A DNA stretch of 15,751 nt, taken from NCBI GenBank assembly GCA_016200155.1, contig JACQFG010000262.1, positions 1 through 15,751 on the forward strand, in the 5' to 3' direction. The position numbers and the translations under genes were made by a program. The DNA comes from Planctomycetota bacterium (GTDB lineage Bacteria > Planctomycetota > Planctomycetia > Gemmatales > Gemmataceae). Below the pieces are notes generated by a model that saw nothing but the letters and a program-made list of their open reading frames with translations, had not been told where the DNA came from and searched no databases. This document shows positions 6,581-13,694 of the stretch, piece by piece (within the stretch, counting starts at the first letter, position 1; every line of letters begins with the position of its first letter).

Positions 6581-7186
6581 ATGCGCAAACGCGTGCTATT
6601 AATATCGGTTGGCATGATCTTCGTCGTTGCCGGGATCGCCGCTGTCCTTGGGATCCTATTCCTGATTTCGTTGGCAAATCAAGAGCCGACGACGAAGGAC
6701 GCGAACTATTATCATGATATTTACAAGAACGGTGGCTATTATGCCCGGCGCCATGCTAATCATGAATTGGCCAAAGATCCAGCCAAGGGAGTGCCAATCC
6801 TCATCGAAGTGTTGTCGAGAGAGAAACTAGATGACGCGGAACGTTGCCTTTGGACGATCGGGGCCGATGCAGTGCCGGAATTGCTCGACCTAGAGCAGAA
6901 AACGGACAACATTCGACTTCGATGCAGTCTTCTAAGAGTACTCTACAGCATAGTGCTAGAAGATAAGGCCAAGGACCAGGATCGAGAGAACATTATCAAA
7001 GAACTCGCCATAGCATTCTCAGACAAATCGCCGGAGGTTCAGAAGCACGCAGGTTTGGGCCTTTCAATTCTGAGGGGAGAGCGTTCGGCGCCCGTATTGA
7101 GAAAGCTATTAAGCGACGAAGCTTTACCGAAAGAGACGAAGGAAGCCGTGGCTGAAGCGCTCAAAGTGGTCACCCGCGGCGAGTAA
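6581..7186 (+). CDS. Membrane-anchored HEAT/ARM-like helical repeat protein, 201 aa
   Basis: The protein starts with a positively charged tip and one long hydrophobic segment (residues about 5-31, LLISVGMIFVVAGIAAVLGILFLISLA), a signal anchor without an obvious cleavage site. The remainder would face the periplasm. From about residue 55 there are paired amphipathic helices of HEAT type: ARRHANHELAKDPAKGVPILIEVL, AERCLWTIGADAVPELLDL, SPEVQKHAGLGLSILRG and SAPVLRKLLSDEALPKETKEAVAEAL. Such repeats are protein-binding scaffolds; the partner is unknown. AGGG at 6570-6573 lies seven bases before the ATG. Sampled 60-base blocks are about 43-45 percent GC, well below neighbours, which hints at a different origin or relaxed selection. 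The gene converges on the minus-strand cluster with a 46-base gap and no clear terminator. Confidence 0.72.
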   Translation: MRKRVLLISVGMIFVVAGIAAVLGILFLISLANQEPTTKDANYYHDIYKNGGYYARRHANHELAKDPAKGVPILIEVLSREKLDDAERCLWTIGADAVPELLDLEQKTDNIRLRCSLLRVLYSIVLEDKAKDQDRENIIKELAIAFSDKSPEVQKHAGLGLSILRGERSAPVLRKLLSDEALPKETKEAVAEALKVVTRGE

Positions 7187-7232
7187 TCGGCTATTTGAGA
7201 TACTCGTTTGCCAATCGCTGGATGCGCGCCCA

Positions 7233-10200
7233 TCACTTCACTCTCAACATTACCGCTTTCGCCGCGTGCTCGGTGTTCTTGCCTTCACGCTTCGCCAGCA
7301 CCACGATCGGATGGTCCTGCGCCTGCACCCATGGCTCCGCGTACAGCACCACCGTGCGGCTCGTCTCGTTCTCGTTGACGAGGATGCCGTTCAGGCCGAT
7401 GTCGAGGACGCGCACGCCGTGCGGCAAGCCGCGGACCTCCAGCGGCACGCGGCCCTTGAAGCCCTTCATGCGTTCGATTTGGACCAGCAGCTTCGATTGG
7501 CCGCCGGGCTTGAGATCGACCGATTCGACGTCGGTCCAGGTCCGCAGCTCGCCCTCCGGGATCGCTTGCGGATTCAGGCCCGCGGATTCCTTGATCTGTT
7601 TCTTGCCATCGATGATTGCTTCGCCAATTACCTTCATCGGCAGCTTCGGCAGAGCGCTCGGCGCGTTGACCTGGGCATACAGCGTTACGGCCGTGCTGAA
7701 CGCGCCGGCCTCGATCCTGGTTGACGGGGCGCTGAACCCGGGCGGCAGATTTTCAAAGCGGACGTCGATCGGCCCATCGTAGCCGTCGATGCGATCGACC
7801 GAAATGCTGAGCGAGGCGCCGCCAAAGTTGTGGACCATGGGCGTGGTCGGCGTTGCGCGAATCTCGAAGCTCGGCCGCGGCGGACGCACCGTGAGCCGAT
7901 AGCCGAAGTTGGCGCCGCCCATGCCGCGCGCGTCGGCGATGCGGACCTTGTACTCGCCGTCGGCGGGCGGGTCGAAGATGATGCGCGAATCACGGCCATA
8001 ACCGGGACCGCCGTCGTCGTTCTTGTAGTAGAGCGTGAACACGGGAAAGCCGTTGGGCGGAAACGCCGTGCCGGGCGGATGGACGTTGACCTTGTACATT
8101 GGGGTGCCGTTGGCGTGATGCGTCGGCGTGGTGTCGAGATAGCCGAGCCGTTTGCCGTCGGTCGCGAAGAAGTTGCAGTCGGCGTCGGGATGCGTGGGCA
8201 GCTCCTTGATCTTCATCAGCTCGTTGCCGATGTAGAGAAAATCGTTGATGCCGAGTTCGCTCCACGTCTCGATGCGGATGTTGCCCTGGGCGGAATCGTG
8301 ATCGCGGAAGGTGACGTTGGTCTTGGCCTGCGAGCGCAGCACCGCGCGCGGCACCGGCTGATCGTTCTTGTCGAGGATCTCGATGATGGAGTCGAGCCGG
8401 CTGCCGATGCGCCGGGCGTTGACCTCGACAATGAGGCGCTGGCCCTTGTCGGCCTTGAAGGTCCAGACGTCTCTTTGATTATCATTGATAATACGCCCAT
8501 TCGCGGTGCTGTTGACCTGCATCTTGCCGCCGGCGATCACCTCGGGCAATTCGCCGACGACGATCTGCGCCTTGCCGAGTACGCCAGCGCCGACCGGCAG
8601 CGCGATGACCTGGCCCGGCTTCGCATCGGCCGGGATCGACATGGGAATCGACTTCTTCGGCAAAAACACGCCCTCGAGATGGATGTGGCCGTTCTCGCCG
8701 CGCATCATGCCCATCGGAAAAACCGACGTAACGACCGGAATCTCGCCGAGCTTGAGCTGATACTTGAAGTCGGCTCCGCCGCGGTATTCGCGATCGCGCA
8801 CACCTATCGCGTATCGCCCGGCCTGGGTGAAGGTGTAGCCGAGATGCCCCTCAAAGCCAGTCGCGACGATGCGACCCGCGCTGTCGGTGATGGTCAGCAC
8901 GGGATCGAGCTTCGATTTCGCATCCTTGGTGAGCTGAATCCCAAGTGGCTGGCCTTTCTTCGCGTCGAAGCGGTGAACGTTGACGGCGCCGGCGCGATCG
9001 AGCGATCCGGCAATGTCGGTAACGGGCGGCGTTTGACCGCGCAGGCTCGTTGCGCTCGCCTGCGGGCTTGGCGCGGGCTTCTTCTCCCCTTCTCCCTTTC
9101 TCCCCTTCTCCCCTTCTTTGGCTCGGCCGAACTCGTGCGCCACCTTGCCCGACTTCATGTCGATCAACTGCACGATGCCGTCGTAGCGGCCGACGATGAA
9201 CTGCCCGGCGTCCTCGCGCAGCGCCAGGCACATCACGGTCTCGGGCTGCTTGTCGTAGACCTTGCGTTCGACCATTTTCTCGATGTCCCACGCCTTGACG
9301 ACGCGGTCTTCGCCGACGGAATAGAGCGTCTTCGAATCGCTGGTGAAGACGAGTTTCTGCACGGCCCCTTCGTGAGCGAACACCGATTGCCGCAGCTTGG
9401 CGCCGGTGCGCGTCGGCTCGTAGACGCGAATGCTCTTATCGACGCCGCCGGAGACGAGGTACTTGCCGTCGGGGCTCCAGGCAATGGCGTAGAGCCAATC
9501 GGTCGCTTCGCCGAGCGTGTAGAGGAGCTTGCCCTTCTCGACATCGAAGACCTTCATCGCCCGATCCGCGGAGACGGAGGCGAGCATCGTGCCGTCGGGG
9601 TTGAACGCGAGGCCGTAGACGGCGTCGCTGTGTTCTTTGAGGACGGCAGTCTGGAGCTTCCAGTTTACCAAGGTGTGAATGTGAATTTGCGAATCGTAGC
9701 CGGCAGATGCGAATCTTACAGGACCGATCCGAACGGATGATGCCAAATCTAGAATCTCGTCGGAGTGCTTTCCGATGGACACATCCAATCTCAGAAAATG
9801 CAAGCCGCCTCCCATAGCCCAAATGCCCTCTCCATGAATCGCTGTCACATTCATTGGCGTCACAAACTTTTTTTTCTCGACAGGCTGTTCGGCAAAATCG
9901 ACCGTGCTGATCACTTTCTGTCTCGCGATCCAGAGTTTGCTCGACGGGTAGCCATCGGATTTCGGTTCATATGCCAGGCCCGTCACCGGCGCAAGCACGT
10001 CCACCTTCGGCTCAATCGTCGGCAACACCACCTTGAAATCCGCCCCGTCATCCCGCGCTCCATCCTTGACCCACGCACGCAACAACGCCACCTCGTCCTT
10101 CGTCGGCTGGTACTTCGCCTTCGCCGGCGGCATCGTCGGCTTTTGCTTGTGCTCCGTCAGCAGCACCAGCTTGCTCTTGTCCGGCTGGCCCGGCACGATC

Positions 10201-10403
10201 ACCGGCCCCGCGTCGGCGCCTTCCATCATCGCCTTGTGCGTCTCGAGGCTCAGCGTCCCCTTCTGCGTCTTCGCGTTGTGGCATTCGAGACAATACTTCG
10301 TGATCAGCGGCCGGATTTGCTTCGAGTAACTGGGCGCCGGTTGCGCCGTGACGCCGGAAACGCCGACGATCACGGCCAATAAGGAAATGATGAACCGATT
10401 CAT
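7233..10403 (-). CDS. Planctomycete cytochrome c / WD40 / PPC-domain protein, 1056 aa
   Basis: A signal peptide (residues 1-20) exports the protein. Residues 25-120 form a planctomycete-type cytochrome c domain (PSCyt1) with one heme-binding motif CLECH at 38-42 and a distal Met candidate in PTMPPAK. Residues about 125-440 are WD40 repeats (GLAFNPDGTMLASVSADRAMKVFDV, IAWSPDGKYLVSGGVDKSIRVYE and others). After a low-complexity linker there are two regions resembling bacterial pre-peptidase C-terminal (PPC) domains and beta-sandwich domains rich in Pro and Gly to the end. There is no protease domain. This fusion class is typical of planctomycetes and is thought to be periplasmic; its function is not established. 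It is last in the minus-strand run, 66 bases after the DUF1549/DUF1553 gene. Oddities are the inserted linker at 9039-9119 and an AT-richer patch at 9661-9900. Confidence 0.9.
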   Translation of the reverse strand: MNRFIISLLAVIVGVSGVTAQPAPSYSKQIRPLITKYCLECHNAKTQKGTLSLETHKAMMEGADAGPVIVPGQPDKSKLVLLTEHKQKPTMPPAKAKYQPTKDEVALLRAWVKDGARDDGADFKVVLPTIEPKVDVLAPVTGLAYEPKSDGYPSSKLWIARQKVISTVDFAEQPVEKKKFVTPMNVTAIHGEGIWAMGGGLHFLRLDVSIGKHSDEILDLASSVRIGPVRFASAGYDSQIHIHTLVNWKLQTAVLKEHSDAVYGLAFNPDGTMLASVSADRAMKVFDVEKGKLLYTLGEATDWLYAIAWSPDGKYLVSGGVDKSIRVYEPTRTGAKLRQSVFAHEGAVQKLVFTSDSKTLYSVGEDRVVKAWDIEKMVERKVYDKQPETVMCLALREDAGQFIVGRYDGIVQLIDMKSGKVAHEFGRAKEGEKGRKGEGEKKPAPSPQASATSLRGQTPPVTDIAGSLDRAGAVNVHRFDAKKGQPLGIQLTKDAKSKLDPVLTITDSAGRIVATGFEGHLGYTFTQAGRYAIGVRDREYRGGADFKYQLKLGEIPVVTSVFPMGMMRGENGHIHLEGVFLPKKSIPMSIPADAKPGQVIALPVGAGVLGKAQIVVGELPEVIAGGKMQVNSTANGRIINDNQRDVWTFKADKGQRLIVEVNARRIGSRLDSIIEILDKNDQPVPRAVLRSQAKTNVTFRDHDSAQGNIRIETWSELGINDFLYIGNELMKIKELPTHPDADCNFFATDGKRLGYLDTTPTHHANGTPMYKVNVHPPGTAFPPNGFPVFTLYYKNDDGGPGYGRDSRIIFDPPADGEYKVRIADARGMGGANFGYRLTVRPPRPSFEIRATPTTPMVHNFGGASLSISVDRIDGYDGPIDVRFENLPPGFSAPSTRIEAGAFSTAVTLYAQVNAPSALPKLPMKVIGEAIIDGKKQIKESAGLNPQAIPEGELRTWTDVESVDLKPGGQSKLLVQIERMKGFKGRVPLEVRGLPHGVRVLDIGLNGILVNENETSRTVVLYAEPWVQAQDHPIVVLAKREGKNTEHAAKAVMLRVK
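9039..9068. repeat. In-frame inverted repeat with AGCCCGCAG core inside the WD40/PPC gene
   Basis: CGCAGGC (9040-9046) and GCCTGCG (9058-9064) are inverted around an 11-base loop. On the coding strand it begins AGCCCGCAG (9060-9068) and is read SPQASATSLRG, lying between the WD40 and first PPC parts. The same nine-base core in the same reading frame appears in the neighbouring gene at 12333-12341. This looks like a small palindromic element inserted in frame. Confidence 0.6.
9079..9119. repeat. Purine-rich low-complexity tract (degenerate GGGAGAA repeats)
   Basis: On the coding (minus) strand this is a run of degenerate GGGGAGAA/GGGAGAAAG units with no pyrimidines for about 40 bases. It encodes the Lys/Glu/Gly linker KEGEKGRKGEGEKK. 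It is probably slippage-prone and sits directly beside the palindromic insert at 9039-9068. Confidence 0.75.
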
Positions 10404-10419
10404 GGAAATACCCTGTCTT

Positions 10420-10465
10420 CGTTTAGCGTTCGCACGGCCCCGCGAAGCGCCGCGAACGCTAAACG
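10420..10465. repeat. Intergenic palindrome between the DUF1553 and cytochrome/WD40 genes
   Basis: The arms CGTTTAGCGTTCGC (10420-10433) and GCGAACGCTAAACG (10452-10465) are perfect reverse complements of 14 bases with an 18-base GC-rich loop. The element fills most of the 66-base gap between two cotranscribed genes. Its end sequence (CGCTAAACG then GGGATCA) closely matches the palindrome at 4672-4719. There is no U-tract. It could be an mRNA stability or processing hairpin, or a dispersed REP-like copy. Confidence 0.82.
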
Positions 10466-10469
10466 GGGA

Positions 10470-12965
10470 TCACCGATTGAACAAAAACTCCCGCCCCGTC
10501 AGCACCGACCAGCACAGGTCCTCCAGCACCTCGCGGCGCGTCGATTGCGGATCGCGCGATGCCTCGGCCATGATCTTGCGGAAGCGATCCATCTCCGACG
10601 CGTTCGGCGACCGACACAGCGCGAGCATGAATATCCGGCGGATCGCTTCGTCGTCGCTGATCTTTTCGCCGAGCCAATCCTCTATGCGCGACTTCTTCGA
10701 GCGCAGCTTGTCGTTCAGCGTTTGGCCGTTCGCCAGGTGCAGGGCTTGTGTGACGCTCGATTCCTGCTGGCGTTCGCAAGAGCACGTTTGGCCGCGCTCC
10801 GGTCGGCCGAAGGCGTCGAGGAACTGCGAGATCAGTTGCGTGTCGGGAAGCTGCAACGCGCGGGTGCCGAGCGGATAGTCGGCTGTCCCCGCATCGCCGC
10901 CGGACGGGCCGAGCGATAACTTCGTGAACGCCGTCGGCACCTTCGTGACGGAACTGTAGGCATCGAGCACGACCTCCGCGGGCAGACGCCGAATGATGTA
11001 GCGCGAGTAGAAGCGGTCATCCGCCTTGTTGGCCGCTCGCGGCGTAGCAGAACGCTGATACGCCGCCGAGTTCATGATCGAGCGGATCAACTGTTTGACG
11101 TTGTACTTGTTCTTGACGAAATCCTTGGCGAGCGCGTCGAGCAGCTCCGGATTCGACGGCGGATTGGTTTGCCGCAGGTCGTCCTCGGCTTCGACGAGCC
11201 CGCGGCCCATGAAGTTGCGCCAGACGCGATTGACGAGGGCTTTCGCGAAGTACGGATTGTCCGGCGAGGTCAGCCAGTCGGAAAAATATTCGCGGCGATC
11301 CTTCATATAGCCCCGGCTTAAGCCGGGGCTATTTGGGAGCGGCTTATAATCGAGCGGGGCCGGCGGCATGGCGATGCCGCGGCGCGGATGCAGCACGTCG
11401 CCGTCGCTCGCCGACTGGATGCTGAATTCGCCGGGGCGGTCGCCGTTCTTGATCGCGACTTGCGAAAACAGGTTCGCCATGCTCCAGTATTGATCCTGCG
11501 TCCACTTCTCCAGCGGATGATTGTGGCATCGGCAACACGTGATCGACATACCCATGAACGTGACGGCCGTCGATTCGGTCAGGTCGCTGATGTCCTTGTG
11601 CAGCATGAAATAATTCGCCTGCCCGTTCTGCAGCGTATTGCCGCGCACGGTCAGGATGTCACGGGCAAAGCGGTCCCACGGCTTGTCGTCGGCAACACTC
11701 TGACGCACGAAGTGATAGAACGCCCGCATGGCTGGCTGCGGCAGCTTGCGGCTCGAGATCAACAGCAGGTCCGACCACTTGTACGACCAGTAATCGACGA
11801 ACTCCGGCCGGTCGAGCAGCGCGTCGATCAACTTTGCCCGTTTCTTCGCTGACGCTTCAGGCTCTGACACAAACTTCTGCACTTCCTCCGGCGTCGGCAG
11901 CACGCCGAGCGCATCCAGATACGCTCGGCGGATGAACTCGTGATCGGCGCACTGCGGCGACGGCGGAATGTTGAGCGCTTCGAGCTTTTTCAGGACGTGG
12001 CCGTCAATGAAGTTATGCCGCGGCGAGGCGGCAATGACCTTCGCATCGATTTCGCCGGGATACGGCGACACGATCTGGACCAATCCGACGCGACCGGAGA
12101 AAATCGCGACAATCGATGCCTCACCGCTGCCCGCGACCTTGACAAGGCCGCTGTCATCGACGCCGGCGACGAGGTCCTCGGTGCTGTTGAACTTCGTCCA
12201 GCGCGTCACGTCCTCGGTGTGCCCATCGGAATAGACGGCACGGACGAGCACCTGCAGCTCGTCCTTCGGCTCCAGCTTGGCGCGCGAGGGAAAAACCTCG
12301 AGGCGGTCGAGCGTGGGGTCCCCTTGCTTGCGCTGCGGGCTCGTGAGATGCGCGCCGCTCGCGATCCAGTCGCCGAGCAGGCGAAACTCCGGCGACTTGA
12401 CGTCGAGCTTGAGTCCGCCCCCATGAGGCAGTGCGAGCGTCGGCTTCATCAGCATCAAGCTGCGCTGAGGCTCCTGGCGATTGACGCGCCGCGCCCCGGC
12501 CTGGCGCGTCAAGACGAAATGATCGCTGGCCGGATCATAGCCGCGCAGAGACAGCTTCATGCCGCCCTTGCCCGCGAGCGCCCCGTGGCACGCGCCGGAG
12601 TTGCAGCCGATCTTCGTCAGCACGGGGATAACGTGATTGGTGAAGCTGATCGCGGCCGGCTCCTTCGTCTTCTCGACCTTGACCTTGATGACGGCACGCA
12701 TGTCATCGCACGCCGCCGAGATGTTTGTCTCGCCCTTGCCGACCGCCTTGACGATCCCGCCTTCCTCGACGACCGCGATCTTGGGACTCGAGGAAAAGAA
12801 CTCCGCCCGGCTCGTGACGTCAGCGACGATTTCGCCGTTCTCGATACGCACAACGAGGAGCCGCTGCGTCGCCTGCGGCCCGGTGAGCGTGACGGCGCCG
12901 GGCTGGATTTGCAGCGACGGTTGGCCGGGGAGGAGCATCAACGCGGATAGAAGTATTGGTTGCAT
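10470..12965 (-). CDS. Big2 / DUF1549 / DUF1553 planctomycete surface protein, 831 aa
   Basis: The start at 12965 gives a short signal peptide (MQPILLSALMLLPGQPS) and has GGAAG (12971-12975) five bases upstream; an in-frame start at 13019 would bury the signal. In order: a Big2-like immunoglobulin fold (about 20-100), a cytochrome-like segment with GCNSGACHG (CxxxxCH, 121-127), a second Big2-like domain (about 220-310), DUF1549/PSCyt2 (about 330-535) containing CCRCHNHP (a CxxCH motif near residue 475), and DUF1553/PSD1 (about 560-831) with NPYFAKALVNRVWRNFMGRGLVE and the usual EFLFNR end. These proteins accompany DUF1501 proteins and are thought to be exported; the biochemical role is unknown. 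Two short peptide inserts (residues 208-216 and about 545-553) come from palindromic DNA elements. Confidence 0.93.
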   Translation of the reverse strand: MQPILLSALMLLPGQPSLQIQPGAVTLTGPQATQRLLVVRIENGEIVADVTSRAEFFSSSPKIAVVEEGGIVKAVGKGETNISAACDDMRAVIKVKVEKTKEPAAISFTNHVIPVLTKIGCNSGACHGALAGKGGMKLSLRGYDPASDHFVLTRQAGARRVNRQEPQRSLMLMKPTLALPHGGGLKLDVKSPEFRLLGDWIASGAHLTSPQRKQGDPTLDRLEVFPSRAKLEPKDELQVLVRAVYSDGHTEDVTRWTKFNSTEDLVAGVDDSGLVKVAGSGEASIVAIFSGRVGLVQIVSPYPGEIDAKVIAASPRHNFIDGHVLKKLEALNIPPSPQCADHEFIRRAYLDALGVLPTPEEVQKFVSEPEASAKKRAKLIDALLDRPEFVDYWSYKWSDLLLISSRKLPQPAMRAFYHFVRQSVADDKPWDRFARDILTVRGNTLQNGQANYFMLHKDISDLTESTAVTFMGMSITCCRCHNHPLEKWTQDQYWSMANLFSQVAIKNGDRPGEFSIQSASDGDVLHPRRGIAMPPAPLDYKPLPNSPGLSRGYMKDRREYFSDWLTSPDNPYFAKALVNRVWRNFMGRGLVEAEDDLRQTNPPSNPELLDALAKDFVKNKYNVKQLIRSIMNSAAYQRSATPRAANKADDRFYSRYIIRRLPAEVVLDAYSSVTKVPTAFTKLSLGPSGGDAGTADYPLGTRALQLPDTQLISQFLDAFGRPERGQTCSCERQQESSVTQALHLANGQTLNDKLRSKKSRIEDWLGEKISDDEAIRRIFMLALCRSPNASEMDRFRKIMAEASRDPQSTRREVLEDLCWSVLTGREFLFNR
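11307..11332. repeat. Perfect 26-bp palindrome inside the DUF1553 coding region
   Basis: The 26 bases are identical to their own reverse complement, centred on CTTAAG with arms ending ATAGCCCCGG. On the coding strand it is read NSPGLSRGY between DYKPLP and MKDRREYFSDWL, where this family usually runs straight into the helix. Of its three frames two contain stop codons (TAG or TAA); the one used here is the only open one. This strongly suggests an inserted palindromic element rather than ordinary coding sequence. Confidence 0.85.
12314..12345. repeat. In-frame element with AGCCCGCAG core in the DUF1549/DUF1553 gene
   Basis: On the coding strand the core AGCCCGCAG (12333-12341) is followed by CGCAAGCAAGGGGACCCC. 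It is read TSPQRKQGDP (residues 208-217), at the variable joint between the cytochrome-like part and the second Big2 domain. The core is shared with 9060-9068. It contains a small GGGGACCCC palindrome. It is probably a member of the same repeat family. Confidence 0.55.
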
Positions 12966-12976
12966 GGTTGCTTCCA

Positions 12977-13414
12977 CTATGGATGGATGTCGTACCGTGA
13001 GGGCGGAGCGAGCAGACACAACTCGTTACGGCGTCGGCTCAGGATCACGTCGAAGTGATCCATCACATCGCGGCCCAGAATGCTGAAATCCGTTGCCAAC
13101 GGATCAGTGAACGCCGCAAATTGACCTTGGACGGTCGCAGGGCTTCCATCCGTGGTCTGGAAACTCAAGGTTGCTTGCACCTGCACGAAGGCTTGAGACC
13201 CGCCAATTCCGCCCAGCGACACACCTGAGGGTGCCGGCGCGGTGGCTCCACCCAGCTTGACCAGAAGAGCCTCGCTGAACACCGTTCGGTCCGCGCCCGG
13301 ATCGACGAGAAATGTCTCATCGAACCTGACGCCGCTTGGACCGTCGACCCGCACCAGCAGGACGGGACGAACGACTCCATCATCACACAGACGCCATTCA
13401 CCGGCGATTCGCAT
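12977..13414 (-). CDS. Retropepsin-like aspartyl protease, 145 aa
   Basis: The domain resembles single-domain retroviral-type aspartyl proteases. A strand leads to the catalytic loop FLVDPGADRTVFS (Asp38 in DxGAD), then LGGIGGSQAFVQVQATLSF (the flap-like glycine-rich turn) and near the C-terminus FSILGRDVMDHFDVILSRRRNELCLL (the hydrophobic-Gly-Arg-Asp motif). Such proteins act as homodimers. The residue after the catalytic Asp is Pro39, where Ser or Thr is the rule; this could impair activity. I chose the ATG at 13414 because family members begin near MRI and AGGGA lies about ten bases upstream; a longer start at 13444 lacks a ribosome binding site. It overlaps the preceding gene by 17 bases and precedes the DUF1549 gene by 11 bases. 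There is no signal peptide, so it is probably cytoplasmic. Confidence 0.8.
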   Translation of the reverse strand: MRIAGEWRLCDDGVVRPVLLVRVDGPSGVRFDETFLVDPGADRTVFSEALLVKLGGATAPAPSGVSLGGIGGSQAFVQVQATLSFQTTDGSPATVQGQFAAFTDPLATDFSILGRDVMDHFDVILSRRRNELCLLAPPSRYDIHP

Positions 13415-13694
13415 AGATTCTCGGTCCCTGTTCAAGGCGGACATATTGCACGATGGCACCGTTGTCTTCCGGATGAGCCGTTGCAGCCCAGGCCCACGCT
13501 TCTTCCGCAGATTCCGCGATGTGCCCTTCTTGAGCGGCAACGACGACGAACTTGCCTCGCGCTTGTGGCAGGAATCGGACCCAATGGTGAGCCAGCCAAT
13601 CGGCATTGCGCCTTCCGGCCTCGATTTGCGCATTGATCGCCGCGGCCTTCACGGGATCGTCGATTGTTCCGAAAACGAGTTTTGAGTTATTCAT
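13398..13694 (-). CDS. DUF5678-like small protein, 98 aa
   Basis: After a charged N-terminal helix (DDPVKAAAINAQIEAGRRNADWL) comes the segment VRFLPQARGKFVVVAAQEGHIAESAEEAWAWAATAHPEDNGAIVQYV. This has the DUF5678 shape: a GKxVVV strand, a turn with Gly-His-Ile-Ala, a helix, then a strand ending in a hydrophobic Val. The family is small, cytoplasmic and of unknown function, often next to retropepsin-like proteases. The ATG at 13694 is chosen because AGGGAG lies ten bases upstream; the ATG at 13703 is too close to it. It overlaps the gene before by 8 bases and the protease after by 17, so the three are almost certainly translated together. Confidence 0.75.
   Translation of the reverse strand: MNNSKLVFGTIDDPVKAAAINAQIEAGRRNADWLAHHWVRFLPQARGKFVVVAAQEGHIAESAEEAWAWAATAHPEDNGAIVQYVRLEQGPRIYANRR

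Noticed and set aside
7187..7232. Bidirectional terminator in the convergent gap
   Set aside because: No stem longer than a few bases and no T-run could be found in the 46 bases.
7830..9740. Long open frame of 636 codons on the plus strand opposite the cytochrome/WD40/PPC gene
   Set aside because: It is the antisense of a gene with clear domains. Its product is rich in Arg, Asp, His and Val with no recognisable motifs, as expected for the opposite strand of GC-rich coding DNA.
9039..12345. CRISPR-like repeats
   Set aside because: The repeated elements are few, irregularly spaced, inside coding sequence and read in frame; there are no spacers and no cas genes.
11940..12950. Plus-strand open frame of 336 codons opposite the Big2/DUF1549 gene
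   Set aside because: It is a compositional shadow of a conserved gene, with no ribosome binding site or family signature.
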